Positions 44,983-54,395 of a DNA stretch of 64,000 nt are shown one piece after another. The notes under the pieces are model-generated. The model did no database searches. It had not been told where the DNA came from and worked only from the letters and a program-made list of their open reading frames with translations. Source of the stretch: Methylobacterium tardum (GTDB lineage: Bacteria > Pseudomonadota > Alphaproteobacteria > Rhizobiales > Beijerinckiaceae); assembly GCF_023546765.1 (NCBI RefSeq), contig NZ_CP097484.1, forward strand, positions 499,501 through 563,500, written 5' to 3'. How positions within the stretch are numbered: position 1 is the stretch's first letter; every line of letters starts with the position of its first letter. The position numbers and the translations under genes are program-made.

Positions 44983-46737
44983 TCAGACCGACGCCAGAAC
45001 GGCCACGATGACCGCCACGCCGACAGCCAGCCAGGCGGCGTAGTCGCCGATCAGGCCGCTATGCAGGGCTTCGAGAGCGCGCGTCGGCGCCGATTGCGTC
45101 GCGCCGACCGATCGGACCACGAACGCCGGCAGCCTGTCACGGAACAGCCCGTAGGCCGCGCCGGCCAGCGCCGCCAGCACGGACATCCAGGGCAGCCAGC
45201 CCGGACCCTCGGCGACGGCATCGACAGCGGGGCGGTGCATGAAGGCCGACGCCGCCCGGGGCAGGGCATGCTCGATCAGGCTCGCCGGCAGTCCGACATC
45301 GAGGGCGAGCAGCGCGCAGCAGGGCGCCAGCATCAGCCACAGGGGGCGGTTGGCCTTCTCGCGCTCGTCCTCGCTGGGCGCCCCGGCCTCGTCGCCGGGA
45401 TCCGGCCCGAGGCCGAGGAAGATGCGGCCTGCCGCCCGCAGGACCGCGGCGCCCGTCAGCGCTGCGCCGATGGCGCCGGCCGCCAGCGCAATCCCGTGGC
45501 CCTGCTGTGCCAGCGCCCCCTGGACGAGGCGCGTTCCCTGGTCGAGCACCCCGATCGGCAGGCCGCAGAGCAGCAGCCCGGCAAGCGCCATCGCGATCCC
45601 CGCCGGCCCGATGCCCCGTCCGAGGCCGCGCAAGGCGATCTCGTCGATGCTCGCCCGCGTGGCCAGCAGGATGCCGGCAATCATGAACAGGGCGCCCTTC
45701 ACCAGCCCATGGCCGACCACGTAGACCAGCGTCCCGCCGGTGCCGTCCGCCGAGAGGGCGCCGATGCCGGTGAGCATGATCCCGGCATGGGAAATCGTCG
45801 AGAAGGCCAGCATCCGCTTGAGGTGGCGCTGCAGCAGCGCCATCCAGCCGCCGAGCAGAGCGGTGAAGCTGCCCAGCGCGGTCAGGAGCACCGGCAGCGC
45901 GTGCTGGACCTGATCGGAGCCCGCGAACACGACGGCGCTCACCTTCGCGAGGCCGAACAGCCCGAGCGAGACCATCGACCCGGAGAAGATCACCGAGACC
46001 GGACTCGGCGCCACGGCGTGGGCGTCGGCAAGCCAGAACTGGAACGGCACGATCGCGCCCTTGATCATCAGGGCCGCCGCGACGAGGCAGAAGGCTCCGG
46101 CCACCACCGGATCACGGCCGCCCCGCGCCACCGCGGCCGCGATCCCCTCGAAGTCGAGGGTCCCGGTCTGCGCGTAGATCAGTCCGATCCCGCCGAGCAT
46201 CAGGAAGCCCGCGAGGCTGTTGATCACTGTGAAGTTGATGGCACCTGCGAGCGCCGACTCCTCCAGATGGTAGGCCGTTAGGGCGAAGGCGGCGACGCTC
46301 ATCACCTCGAACCACACGAACAGATTGAACATGTCGCGGGTGAAGCAGAACCCGACCATGGCGGCCAGGAACAGCAGCATCAGGATCTGGAAGTGCCCGT
46401 GGGTGCGGCCGAAGAAGCCCCAGGCGAACACGAAGGTCAGCGCGTAGAGCAGGCCGATGAACGCCGCGACCCAGCCGCTGGCCTCGTCGACCGAGAAGCC
46501 GATCCCGAGATGGACACCGTCGCGCGGCTCCCAGCCCCCGAACCAGTAGACGAGGGGCCCGTCCGCGGCATGCGCGGCGATGATGGCGGACAGGAGCGCG
46601 ACCCCGAGCGCCGCGAGCGTCGCCAGGATGTCGGGGAGGCGGCCCGGAAGCAGATGGGCGGTCGCCAGCATCGCCGCGCAGACGACGAGCGGGATCGCGA
46701 CCGGCAGCGGCAGAAGAGCGGCGGGAAAGGCGGTCAC
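44983..46737 (-). CDS. mnhD: Mrp-type cation/proton antiporter subunit D
   Basis: 584-residue membrane protein of the complex I NuoL/M/N family, the ion-pumping subunit of Mrp antiporters. FCFTRDMFNLFVWFEVMSVA, the TM5 Glu region, and MIKGAIVPFQFWLADAHAVA with the conserved Lys are both typical of MnhD/MrpD, as is LLQRHLKRMLAFSTISHAGI. About 14-16 helices. The GTG start overlaps the subunit C stop. It is the last gene of the operon and its only NuoL/M/N-like subunit. Confidence 0.9.
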   Translation of the reverse strand: MTAFPAALLPLPVAIPLVVCAAMLATAHLLPGRLPDILATLAALGVALLSAIIAAHAADGPLVYWFGGWEPRDGVHLGIGFSVDEASGWVAAFIGLLYALTFVFAWGFFGRTHGHFQILMLLFLAAMVGFCFTRDMFNLFVWFEVMSVAAFALTAYHLEESALAGAINFTVINSLAGFLMLGGIGLIYAQTGTLDFEGIAAAVARGGRDPVVAGAFCLVAAALMIKGAIVPFQFWLADAHAVAPSPVSVIFSGSMVSLGLFGLAKVSAVVFAGSDQVQHALPVLLTALGSFTALLGGWMALLQRHLKRMLAFSTISHAGIMLTGIGALSADGTGGTLVYVVGHGLVKGALFMIAGILLATRASIDEIALRGLGRGIGPAGIAMALAGLLLCGLPIGVLDQGTRLVQGALAQQGHGIALAAGAIGAALTGAAVLRAAGRIFLGLGPDPGDEAGAPSEDEREKANRPLWLMLAPCCALLALDVGLPASLIEHALPRAASAFMHRPAVDAVAEGPGWLPWMSVLAALAGAAYGLFRDRLPAFVVRSVGATQSAPTRALEALHSGLIGDYAAWLAVGVAVIVAVLASV

Positions 46738-47141
46738 GAAGCCGTCCGCTCCCCGTCCTTCACCTGGCTCGACCCCTGGCCGCGCCCGGACTTGCCGCCG
46801 GCGCGCATCGGCCGGAGCTTCTCCGGATCGAGGCTGCCGCCACGCTTGTAGGCCTGGATCGTCAGCACGAGCAGAAGCGCCGTGAGGGTCGCGCCGACCA
46901 CGATGTCGGTGAGCACCAGCGCCTGCATCACCGGATCGACGGCGGGCGTGCCCGGCGGGTGGTCGTAGAAGATCGGCGCGATGCTGCCCCAACGATAGCC
47001 GAGACCCAGCAGGAGCACGTAGGTCGCCGACTGGCAGACGCCGAGGCAGCCCACGAGGTGGATGAAGTTGCGGCTGGTGGCGATGCCGTAGAGGCCGATT
47101 CCGAACAGCCACGCGGCGACCGCGTAGGGCAGCATGCTCAC
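46734..47141 (-). CDS. mnhC: Mrp-type antiporter subunit C (NuoK-like)
   Basis: 135 residues, three membrane helices followed by a basic tail (RAGGKSGRGQGSSQVKDGE). AWLFGIGLYGIATSRNFIHL and DPVMQALVLTDIVVGATLTA are the MnhC/NuoK signature, with the conserved Glu position replaced within VLTDIVVG as usual in this family. The GTG at 47141 overlaps the subunit B stop (GTGA); an ATG two codons later is an alternative. Confidence 0.9.
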   Translation of the reverse strand: MSMLPYAVAAWLFGIGLYGIATSRNFIHLVGCLGVCQSATYVLLLGLGYRWGSIAPIFYDHPPGTPAVDPVMQALVLTDIVVGATLTALLLVLTIQAYKRGGSLDPEKLRPMRAGGKSGRGQGSSQVKDGERTAS

Positions 47142-47914
47142 GCGGATTCCTCTCCGGACTCTTCGGGCGCGTCCGCCTCGCGGGTCTCCTCCATGAATTC
47201 GAGGAAGAGCTGGGTGAAGCCGCCCGCCACCGCCATCGCGACGCCGAGGTTCTCCACCAGCATCAGGCCGCCGGAGAACAGGTCGCGGAAGGTGCCGAGC
47301 GGCAGGACGTTCTGCATGAAGGCGGCGCCCATGAGCATCGGCGCCAGCCCGCACAGGGCGAAGAGCAGCGCGCCGCCGCCCTCCAGCGCGTCAAGCCAGT
47401 GGCTGCGCACGGCATCGCGCCAGCCGGCATAGCCCTCGCCGAGGTAGATCAGCAGGGTTCCCGAGGCGAGGATCACGCCGCCCTGGAAGCCGCCCCCGGG
47501 CGTGACGGTGGCGTGCAGCACCACGTAGAGGCCGAACAGGGCGGTGAGGGGTCCGGCGATCCGGCAGGCGAGCACCACGGCCTCGGAGCGCGGGATCACG
47601 GCGCGGCCGGGCCGGCGCATGGCGCGGCCGGTCTGGCCCTCGCCGCGACGGCCACGCAGCAGGACGACCGTCCCGGTGATGGCGGCCAGCAGCATGAATT
47701 CCTCGCCGAGGGTGTCGAGGCCGCGCAGGTCGAAGTTGATCGCGCTCACCATGTTGGCGACGTGCCGCGCCTCCGGGGTGATCGCGTTGATGCGTTCGCC
47801 GTACCGGGCGATGGTTTCACCGAAGGGCGGCAGCCCGGCGATGACCTCGGCGGCCCCGGGCAGCAGGATCAGGCCCGCCAGCGCGAGCAGCGCGATGCGA
47901 ACGCGCGGGCTCAC
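47138..47914 (-). CDS. mnhB: MbhE-MnhB fusion subunit of the antiporter
   Basis: 258 residues. The first ~90 (AEVIAGLPPFGETIARYGER, then FDLRGLDTLGEEFMLLAAIT) match MbhE, which in canonical Mrp is the C-terminal end of MrpA. The rest is MnhB (GLYVVLHATVTPGGGFQGGV, EGYAGWRDAVRSHWLDALEG). So the MrpA tail is fused here to subunit B. ATGA-type overlaps link it to both neighbours. Confidence 0.87.
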   Translation of the reverse strand: MSPRVRIALLALAGLILLPGAAEVIAGLPPFGETIARYGERINAITPEARHVANMVSAINFDLRGLDTLGEEFMLLAAITGTVVLLRGRRGEGQTGRAMRRPGRAVIPRSEAVVLACRIAGPLTALFGLYVVLHATVTPGGGFQGGVILASGTLLIYLGEGYAGWRDAVRSHWLDALEGGGALLFALCGLAPMLMGAAFMQNVLPLGTFRDLFSGGLMLVENLGVAMAVAGGFTQLFLEFMEETREADAPEESGEESA

Positions 47915-48162
47915 GACTTCTCCTCGGGTGGCTGCGTGCGCACGGCCATCAGCGCCACGAGGAAGAGCAGCGGCACCGCCGCCGAGCCGACCGCCAGTTC
48001 CGACAGGGCGACGTCAGGGGCCTGGAGGGCGTCGAACAGGATCGTGAGAACCAGTCCGTTGACCGCGATCGCGAAGATCTGTCGGGCGGGGTCGCGCACC
48101 AGGACCACCGCGGTGCCGGACGCGGCGGTCAGCAGGAACAGCAGCGGCAAGATCACCGTCAT
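47911..48162 (-). CDS. MbhD/DUF4040 subunit of the antiporter
   Basis: 83 residues, three helices. FAIAVNGLVLTILFDALQAP followed by DVALSELAVGSAAVPLLFLV is the MbhD (DUF4040) pattern. In standard Mrp operons this domain is part of the C-terminus of the large MrpA protein; here it is a separate gene between subunits G and B. The start overlaps the subunit G stop. Confidence 0.85.
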   Translation of the reverse strand: MTVILPLLFLLTAASGTAVVLVRDPARQIFAIAVNGLVLTILFDALQAPDVALSELAVGSAAVPLLFLVALMAVRTQPPEEKS

Positions 48163-48443
48163 GCCGAGCGGCCCTCGCGCATCAGCACGGCTCGGCCGGA
48201 CACGTGCGAGAGCACCGCGGCCCAGGCGAGAAACACCACCATCATCACCAAGATCTTCAGGGAGCGCCCGGAGAAGCCGTCGGCCAGGAAGGCCGCTACC
48301 GTAACGAGCCCCGAGGCCGCGACATTGAGGAAGCTGAGCGCGTGCAGCCGGTCGAGGGCCCGGGGCAGGCGCCACAGGACGAGGGCCGCGAGCCACGTCA
48401 CCGCCACCGCGAGAGCCAGCAGCACCCCGATCGCGACGTTCAT
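48159..48443 (-). CDS. mnhG: Mrp-type antiporter subunit G
   Basis: 94 residues with three hydrophobic helices. LWRLPRALDRLHALSFLNVA is the MnhG signature (R-L-P-x-x-x-x-R-x-H-A), and SLKILVMMVVFLAWAAVLSH the last helix. It is required for assembly of the complex in known Mrp systems. The ATG overlaps the F subunit stop by a few bases. Confidence 0.88.
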   Translation of the reverse strand: MNVAIGVLLALAVAVTWLAALVLWRLPRALDRLHALSFLNVAASGLVTVAAFLADGFSGRSLKILVMMVVFLAWAAVLSHVSGRAVLMREGRSA

Positions 48444-48691
48444 ATCCAGCGCTCCAGGAAGACCCCGAACAGCATCGTGCCCGGCAGGTTGAGCAGGACC
48501 AGCGTGAGGGCGAGGTCGGTGATCGAGGCTTGATCGGTGGCGAAGGCCATGAGCGTCAGGATCAGCACCGTGACGCTGCCGGTGAGCTGATAGGCGGCGA
48601 AGCGCTGGCCGGGCCGTCCGCGCCACGCCAGCGCCGCGCTGAGGAGGAGCGGCGGCAGCAGCGCCAGGATGGCGGCCGTCCAGAGGTTCAT
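48440..48691 (-). CDS. mnhF: Mrp-type antiporter subunit F
   Basis: 83 residues, three helices. RGRPGQRFAAYQLTGSVTVL and ATDQASITDLALTLVLLNLP fit MnhF, with the conserved Asp region D-x-A-L-x-x-x-L-L. The ATG overlaps the subunit E stop, so the two are co-translated. Confidence 0.85.
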   Translation of the reverse strand: MNLWTAAILALLPPLLLSAALAWRGRPGQRFAAYQLTGSVTVLILTLMAFATDQASITDLALTLVLLNLPGTMLFGVFLERWI

Positions 48692-49179
48692 CGCGCGTCG
48701 TTCTCCAGGGCATGGGTCGCCACGGTGCCGTGCTCCCGGTCGAGGGTGAGCACGTAGCTGTCCGGGGCCAGCGAGGCGGCCAGCAGCCCGACGGCCCGCG
48801 TGGCCGGAGCCGTGTCTCCCTCCGGCGTGGCCCAGGCCACCTCGGACGCGCTGCGCTCCCGCGTCGCTCCGCCACCGGCGCGCCCGAGCGCGGCTTTAAG
48901 CAGGTGGAGCCCGACCTTGGCGGTCTGGCGGGGCATGTCGCGGATGGCCGGACCGAGCGGCCGGAGCGTGTCCCGGCCGAAATGGAAGCGTATGCCGCCG
49001 CGCCGCCCGACGCCCCACCACCAGAGCGTCGCCAGGCTGGCACAGCCGAGAGCGGCCATGCCCTCGTTCACGCTCACGGAACCGGCGAAGACCATGTAGG
49101 TGAGGACCAGCGCGATCCAGATCGCGACGCCGTCACGCGTCGACCGCCTCCTGAGTCCGCTGATCGGTCCTGCTCGCAT
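48688..49179 (-). CDS. mnhE: Mrp-type antiporter subunit E
   Basis: 163 residues, first gene of the operon. IWIALVLTYMVFAGSVSVNE provides the membrane part and DMPRQTAKVGLHLLKAALGR plus LAASLAPDSYVLTLDREHGT the conserved soluble MnhE part (S-x-x-P-x-T-x-x-L). The ATG at 49179 gives the usual length, while the frame is open far upstream. All seven genes E-F-G-MbhD-B-C-D overlap, forming one tightly coupled transcript for Na+/H+ (or K+/H+) exchange and alkali or salt tolerance. Confidence 0.87.
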   Translation of the reverse strand: MRAGPISGLRRRSTRDGVAIWIALVLTYMVFAGSVSVNEGMAALGCASLATLWWWGVGRRGGIRFHFGRDTLRPLGPAIRDMPRQTAKVGLHLLKAALGRAGGGATRERSASEVAWATPEGDTAPATRAVGLLAASLAPDSYVLTLDREHGTVATHALENDAR

Positions 49180-49329
49180 CGATCCTGACCGGAACGCGTC
49201 GTGGGAGCGTGGCCATACGCCCGATCCGACCGAAACGTGGCACGGAGCGGAGCCGTTCCCGGAACCCGGGGACACGCCTTCGTGTAAGCACAGCGCGGCG
49301 CAAGGCGGTTCCGCGGGCGAGGGCGCATC

Positions 49330-49899
49330 ATGAAGGCCGAGATCCTCAGCATCTGCTTCGTCCACGAGGGATGGAGCCGTTTCGGCCTCGCGCAGGTGCG
49401 CCTCGCCGACGGCGCCGTGGTCGAGCGGGAGATCGAGGATCACGGTAACTCGGTCGGGATCCTGCCCTACGACCCCGAGCGGAAGGTCGCCACGCTCGTG
49501 CGCGAGCTGCGGGTGCCGCCGCTGTTCGCGGCCGGGGAGCAGGTCCAGCTGGAGGCCCCAGCCGGCCTGATCGGCGACGGCAGCCCGGAAGAGAACGCCC
49601 GCCGCGAGGTGCTCGAGGAGGTCGGCCTGCGCCTGCAAGGCCTGGAATTCGTCGGCGCCACCTATTCCTGCGCGAGCCTCACAACCGAGAAGATCCACCT
49701 CTACCTCGCGCCTTACGGCCGGGCGGACCGGGCGGAGGCGGGCGGCGGTGCCGCGGGCGAGCACGAGAACATCCGGGTCGTCGAGATGCCACTCGCCGAG
49801 CTCGCCGCCCTGGCCGACCGGGCCGAGATCACCGACCTGAAGACGCTCACCCTGGTCCTGGCGCTGCGCGCGCGCCATCCGGAGCTGTTCCGGGCGTGA
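49330..49899 (+). CDS. Nudix hydrolase, ADP-sugar pyrophosphatase-like
   Basis: 189 residues. ELRVPPLFAAGEQVQLEAPA is followed by the Nudix box GLIGDGSPEENARREVLEEV-G, which binds the divalent metal, and by SCASLTTEKIHLYLAPYG. The E-A-P-A-G-L before the box fits ADP-ribose/GDP-mannose-type pyrophosphatases (NudF/NudK group). Substrate not determined. It is divergent from the antiporter operon. Confidence 0.87.
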   Translation: MKAEILSICFVHEGWSRFGLAQVRLADGAVVEREIEDHGNSVGILPYDPERKVATLVRELRVPPLFAAGEQVQLEAPAGLIGDGSPEENARREVLEEVGLRLQGLEFVGATYSCASLTTEKIHLYLAPYGRADRAEAGGGAAGEHENIRVVEMPLAELAALADRAEITDLKTLTLVLALRARHPELFRA

Positions 49900-49985
49900 G
49901 AATCCGCTATCGCGTACTCGCTCGGGGGTTGCTGACTGCCGTGGTGCTGGCCGGGGTTGCGTGGATCGCCTTCCACCTGCGCTGA
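49896..49985 (+). CDS. Micro-protein, 29 residues, membrane helix, coupled to Nudix gene
   Basis: A GTG overlapping the Nudix stop (GTGA) opens VRIRYRVLARGLLTAVVLA and ends WIAFHLR. Basic N-terminus plus one hydrophobic helix. No family recognised; the coupling and composition are the only support. Confidence 0.35.
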   Translation: MRIRYRVLARGLLTAVVLAGVAWIAFHLR

Positions 49986-50020
49986 CCGCCCGCAACGCAA
50001 ACGTTCCAGGGATCGATGGC

Positions 50021-51739
50021 ATGAGCGAAGACGCCGGACACGCAGAGCCGCACGGGCTCGACCGCGGCCTGACCAATTACGGCGACCGTGACTTCGCCCG
50101 CTACCTGCGCCGCTCCTTCGCCCGCTCGATGGGCATCTCGGTCGGCCTGCTGAACAAGCCGGTCGTCGGCATCGCCATGACGCCCTCGGGCTTCAACAAC
50201 TGCCACCGAGGCATGCCCGAGCTGGTGGAGGCGGTCTCGCGCGGCGTGCTGGCGGCCGGCGCCCTGCCGCGGCCGTTCCCGACCGTGTCGCTCGGCGAGG
50301 TTTTCCTCAACCCGACCAGCATGATGTACCGCAACCTGATGGCCATGGACACGGAGGAGATGATCCAGGCCCAGCCGATGGACGCGGTCGTGCTGATCGG
50401 CGGCTGCGACAAGACCGTGCCGGCCCAGCTCATGGGTGCGGCCTCCGCCGACCTCCCGGCGATCCAGCTCGTCACCGGTCCGATGTCCACCGGCCGGCAC
50501 CGGGGCCAGCGGCTCGGCGCCTGCACGGATTGCCGGGGCTTCTGGGCGAAGTACCGGGCCGGCACGGTCGACGCGGAGGAGATCGCCGAGGTCGAGGGAC
50601 GGCTCTCCGTCACCGCCGGCACCTGCGCGGTGATGGGCACGGCCTCGACCATGGCGTGCATCGCCGAGGCGCTCGGCATGTCGTTGCCGGGCACGGCGGC
50701 GATCCCGGCGGTGCATTCCGACCGGCTGGTCGCCGCCGAGGAGACCGGACGGGCCGCGGTGCGCCTGATCCAGTCGAAGATCGCGCCGTCGCAGGTCATC
50801 ACCGAGAAGTCGGTCGAGAACGCCATCCGGGTGCTGATGGCGGTCTCGGGCTCGACCAACGCGATCGTGCACCTCACGGCGGTTGCGGGGCGGCTGGGCA
50901 TCCGGATCCCCTACGCGCGCTTCAACCAGATCTCCGACGAGACGCCGGTGCTGGTCGATCTGAAGCCCGTGGGCGAGGGCTACATGGAGGATTTCCACGC
51001 CGCCGGCGGCATGGGCGCGCTGCTGCGCGAGCTGCGGCCGCTCCTGCATCTCGACACCGTGGACGTGGAGGGCCGCACCCTCGCCGAGCGGCTGGACGAG
51101 CCGGCCGGCTGGGTCGATCGCGCGGTGATCCGCCCCTTCGACAACCCGGTCTCGCCGGTCGGGGGGCTGGTCGCCCTCACCGGCAACCTCGCCCCCGAGG
51201 GCGCGATCTTCAAGCGCGCGGCGGCGACCCCGGAGCTGTTCGAATCCGAGGGGCGGGCCGTGGTGTTCACCGGCCTCGAGGACCTGAGCCGGCGGATCGA
51301 CGATCCCGACCTCGACGTGGCGCCGGGCGACGTGCTGGTCCTGCAGAATGCCGGCCCGCACGCCGCCGGCATGCCGGAGGCCGGCTACCTGCCGATCCCG
51401 AAGAAGCTGGCCCGGGCCGGCGTGAAGGACATGGTGCGCATCTCCGACGCGCGGATGTCCGGCACGGCCTTCGGGTCGATCGTGCTGCACATCGCCCCCG
51501 AGGCCGCCATCGGTGGGCCGCTCGCCGCGGTGCGCGACGGCGACCGGATCAAGCTGTCGATCCGCGACAAGCGGATCGACCTGCTTGTCGAGCCCGACGA
51601 GATCGCCCGGCGGCTGGCCGACCACCGGCCGCCGCCTGCCCCGACCCGGGGCTACAAGGCCCTCTACCGGCGCACCGTCACGCAGGCGCCGGAAGGCTGC
51701 GATTTCGACTTCCTGACGGCGGAGGGCAGTCCGGGCTGA
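50021..51739 (+). CDS. IlvD/Edd family dehydratase, sugar-acid (arabonate-like) type
   Basis: 572-residue Fe-S dehydratase. Cluster-binding and active-site pieces are GFNNCHRGMPELVEAVSRG, VLIGGCDKTVPAQLMGAASA, RLGACTDCRGFWAKYRAG and AGTCAVMGTASTMACIAEAL. The late SDARMSGTAFGSIVLHIAPE is the conserved Ser loop. The TDCRGFW-type sequence is nearer to L-arabonate and related sugar-acid dehydratases than to biosynthetic dihydroxyacid dehydratase (IlvD), so sugar-acid catabolism is the better guess. A thiolase-like gene follows after 64 bases. Confidence 0.82.
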   Translation: MSEDAGHAEPHGLDRGLTNYGDRDFARYLRRSFARSMGISVGLLNKPVVGIAMTPSGFNNCHRGMPELVEAVSRGVLAAGALPRPFPTVSLGEVFLNPTSMMYRNLMAMDTEEMIQAQPMDAVVLIGGCDKTVPAQLMGAASADLPAIQLVTGPMSTGRHRGQRLGACTDCRGFWAKYRAGTVDAEEIAEVEGRLSVTAGTCAVMGTASTMACIAEALGMSLPGTAAIPAVHSDRLVAAEETGRAAVRLIQSKIAPSQVITEKSVENAIRVLMAVSGSTNAIVHLTAVAGRLGIRIPYARFNQISDETPVLVDLKPVGEGYMEDFHAAGGMGALLRELRPLLHLDTVDVEGRTLAERLDEPAGWVDRAVIRPFDNPVSPVGGLVALTGNLAPEGAIFKRAAATPELFESEGRAVVFTGLEDLSRRIDDPDLDVAPGDVLVLQNAGPHAAGMPEAGYLPIPKKLARAGVKDMVRISDARMSGTAFGSIVLHIAPEAAIGGPLAAVRDGDRIKLSIRDKRIDLLVEPDEIARRLADHRPPPAPTRGYKALYRRTVTQAPEGCDFDFLTAEGSPG

Positions 51740-51803
51740 TCGGCACGCTTGATCGCGGGCAGGTGCGGGCCCATCGTCCGAGCGAGACTCGGGAGATCAC
51801 CGG

Positions 51804-52973
51804 ATGACGCGCGCCTGCATCGTGGGCTGGGCCCACACCCCGTTCGGCAAGCTCGAGGAGCCCGACGTCGAGGGGCTGATCGCCCGCGTCTCGGGCGAGG
51901 CGCTGGCCCATGCCGGCGTCGAGGAAGCCCAGGTCGACGGCATCTACGTGGGCTCGATGAACACCGGCTTCTCGAAGCAGGGTTTCGAGGGCTCCCTCGT
52001 CGCCGTGAACCGGCCGGGGCTGGCCCACGCGCCGGCGACCCACCTGGAGAATGCCTGCGCCACCGGCTCGGCGGCGCTCTACGCAGCCCTCGACTTCGCC
52101 GACAGCGGCCGGGGCCGCGTGGCCCTGGTGATCGGCGCCGAGAAGATGACGGCCAAGACCGTGGCCGAGACCGGCGACATCCTGCTCGGCGCCTCCTACC
52201 GGAAGGAGGAGGCGGACATCGAGGGCGGCTTCGCGGGCGTCTTCGGCCGGATCGCGGCGGGCTACTTCCAGCGCTACGGCGACCGCAGCGAGGAGCTGGC
52301 CCGGATCGCCGCCAAGAACCACCGCAACGGCGTCGGCAATCCCTACGCGCAACTGCGCAAGGATCTCGGCTTCGAGTTCTGCAACCGGGTTTCGGACAAG
52401 AACCCCTACGTGGCGGCGCCCCTGCGGCGCACCGACTGTTCGCTGATTTCGGACGGGGCGGCCGCTTTGGTGGTGGCCGATGCCGAGACCGCCGAGACCC
52501 TTGAGCGGGCGATCGGCTTCCGCGCCCGGGCGCACGTCAACGACATCCTGCCCCTGTCCCGCCGCGACCCGACGGAGTTCAAGGCGGCGCGCATGGCCTG
52601 GGACAAGGCGCGGGCCCAGGCCGGGATCGGCAACGACGACCTCTCCTTCGTGGAGACGCACGACTGCTTCACCATCGCCGAGCTGATCGAGTACGAGGCG
52701 ATGGGCCTCGCCGCCCCGGGCGAGGGTTTTCGCGTGGTGCGCGAGGGGCTGGCCGAGAAGGGCGGCCGGCTGCCGATCAACCCGTCCGGCGGCCTGAAGG
52801 CCAAGGGCCATCCGGTGGGCGCCACCGGCGTGTCGATGCACGTGATGGCCTGCCTGCAGCTCATGGGCGAGGCCGGCGAGATGCAGGTGCCCGGCGCGGA
52901 ACTCGCCGGGATCTTCAACATGGGCGGCGCGGCGGTGGCCAATTACGTGTCGATCTTGGAGCGGCGCCGCTGA
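51804..52973 (+). CDS. Thiolase family protein (acetyl-CoA acetyltransferase)
   Basis: 389 residues of the thiolase fold, in the SCP2/lipid-transfer-associated branch. The nucleophile Cys is in HLENACATGSAALYAALDF; the C-terminal half has VETHDCFTIAELIEYEAMG and NPSGGLKAKGHPVGATGVSM, with the catalytic His. It probably condenses or cleaves acyl-CoA; the exact chain is unknown. CGGGAG lies before the ATG. It may be co-transcribed with the dehydratase, though no shared pathway is evident. Confidence 0.85.
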   Translation: MTRACIVGWAHTPFGKLEEPDVEGLIARVSGEALAHAGVEEAQVDGIYVGSMNTGFSKQGFEGSLVAVNRPGLAHAPATHLENACATGSAALYAALDFADSGRGRVALVIGAEKMTAKTVAETGDILLGASYRKEEADIEGGFAGVFGRIAAGYFQRYGDRSEELARIAAKNHRNGVGNPYAQLRKDLGFEFCNRVSDKNPYVAAPLRRTDCSLISDGAAALVVADAETAETLERAIGFRARAHVNDILPLSRRDPTEFKAARMAWDKARAQAGIGNDDLSFVETHDCFTIAELIEYEAMGLAAPGEGFRVVREGLAEKGGRLPINPSGGLKAKGHPVGATGVSMHVMACLQLMGEAGEMQVPGAELAGIFNMGGAAVANYVSILERRR

Positions 52974-53010
52974 GGCCATTCCGGTTGCGACCGCGCTCCG
53001 CCCGCTGTGG

Positions 53011-53103
53011 CCGTCCTTGCGAGCGAAGCGAAGCAATCCAGCGGCGCCACTTTGATCGAGATCGCGCGGCTCTGGGCCGCTTCGCTACGCTCGCGATGAC
53101 GGA
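53011..53103. repeat. Dispersed repeat, 'gcgagcgaagcaatcc' family, full copy
   Basis: CCGTCCTTGCGAGCGAAGCG begins the element and CGCTACGCTCGCGATGACGG ends it; the ends are imperfect inverted repeats. It lies between the convergent thiolase and metZ genes and touches the metZ stop. A shorter inverted copy is at 1540-1575. Confidence 0.65.
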
Positions 53104-54395
53104 TTAGAGGAGGCGGTCCAGCGCCTGCTTGAGATCGGCGATCAGGTCGGCCTCGTTCTCCAGCCCGATCGACAGCCGGACGGTCTCAGGTCCCACCAGT
53201 GCAGCGGCCTTCTCGTGCTCCGGCAGTTGCCGGTGCGTGGTCGAGGACGGGTGAATCGCCAGCGACTTGATCTCGCCGATATTCACGAGGTGCGAGATCA
53301 GCTCCAGCCCGGCGATGAAGTCCAGCGCCGCCGGCTCGCCGCCCTTGAGCGCGAAGGTGAAGATCGAGCCCGGACCGTCCGGCGTGTAGCGCCGGGCGAG
53401 ATCCTCCCAGGTTGCCCCGGCAGCAGCGGGTAGCTGACCCACGCCACCGCCGGGTGGTCCTTCAGGAAGGCCGCGACGGCCCGCGCATTGGCGCAGTGCC
53501 GCTCCATGCGCAGGAGTAGCGTCTCGATGCCCATCAGCGTCAGGAACGCGTTCATCGGCGACAGCCCGGGCCCGAGATCGCGCAGGCCGAAGAACCGGCA
53601 GGCCGCCGCGAACGGCGTCTCCGGGAAGGCCTGCGTGAGGACCAGCCCGTCGTAATCCGGCCAGGGCTCGGTGATCAGGTTGTACCCGCCGGCCTTCGTC
53701 CAATCGAACGTGCCGGCATCGCAGATCACGCCGCCGATGGTCTGACCGGAGCCGCTCAGAAACTTCGAGGTGGAGTGCCAGACGATGTCGGCGCCGTGCT
53801 CGATCGGTCGGATCAGGGCCGGGGAGGCCAGGGTGTTGTCCACGACGAGCGGTAGATTGTGACGGCGGGCCACCGCGGCGATCCCCTTGAGATCCACCAC
53901 CGAGGCGCACGGGTTCACGATCGACTCGCAGAAGATGGCCCGGCAGTCCGGCGTGATCGCCGCCTCGAAGTCCTCCGGCGCCATGCCGCGGGCGAAGCGG
54001 GGCTTCAGGTTGTAGCGCCCGTCAAGACGCCGCATCAGGCCCAGCGACCCACCGAACAGGCGCGGGGACGCGACATAGGCGTCACCGCTACGCATCAGCG
54101 TCATCAGCACGAGCTGCATGGCGGATTGTCCGGAGGACACCGCGACCCCTGCCTTGGCGCCCTCTAGGTCGGCGATGCGCCGCTCCAGCGCGGCAACGGT
54201 GGGATTGGAGCCGCGGGAATACGAGAACCCGGTCCGGCGCCCGGCAAAGATGTCCGCCGCCTGTTCGGTCGAGTCGAAGACGAAGCCGTTGGTGAAGTAG
54301 ATCGGTTGGACCCGCGCGCCGGTGGCGGGGTCCGGCGCCGCCCCGGCATGGATGGCCCGGGTCGCGAAACGGTGCGGTCGGTTCTTGTCCGTCAT
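53104..54395 (-). CDS. metZ: O-succinyl/O-acetylhomoserine sulfhydrylase (frame broken at 53415-53418)
   Basis: PLP enzyme of direct sulfhydrylation in methionine synthesis. The N-terminal [59 protein letters not shown] and the Schiff-base Lys in [18 protein letters not shown] are in one frame. The C-terminal [40 protein letters not shown] and [20 protein letters not shown] are in another. They join at [14 protein letters not shown] if one base is added to the four C at 53415-53418. Repaired length is 430 residues, as expected of the Cys/Met PLP family. Choice between succinyl and acetyl substrate is not settled by sequence. Confidence 0.9.

Noticed and set aside
49907..51625. 572-codon minus-strand frame over the IlvD/Edd gene
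   Set aside because: Antisense shadow of an Fe-S dehydratase with all cluster motifs.
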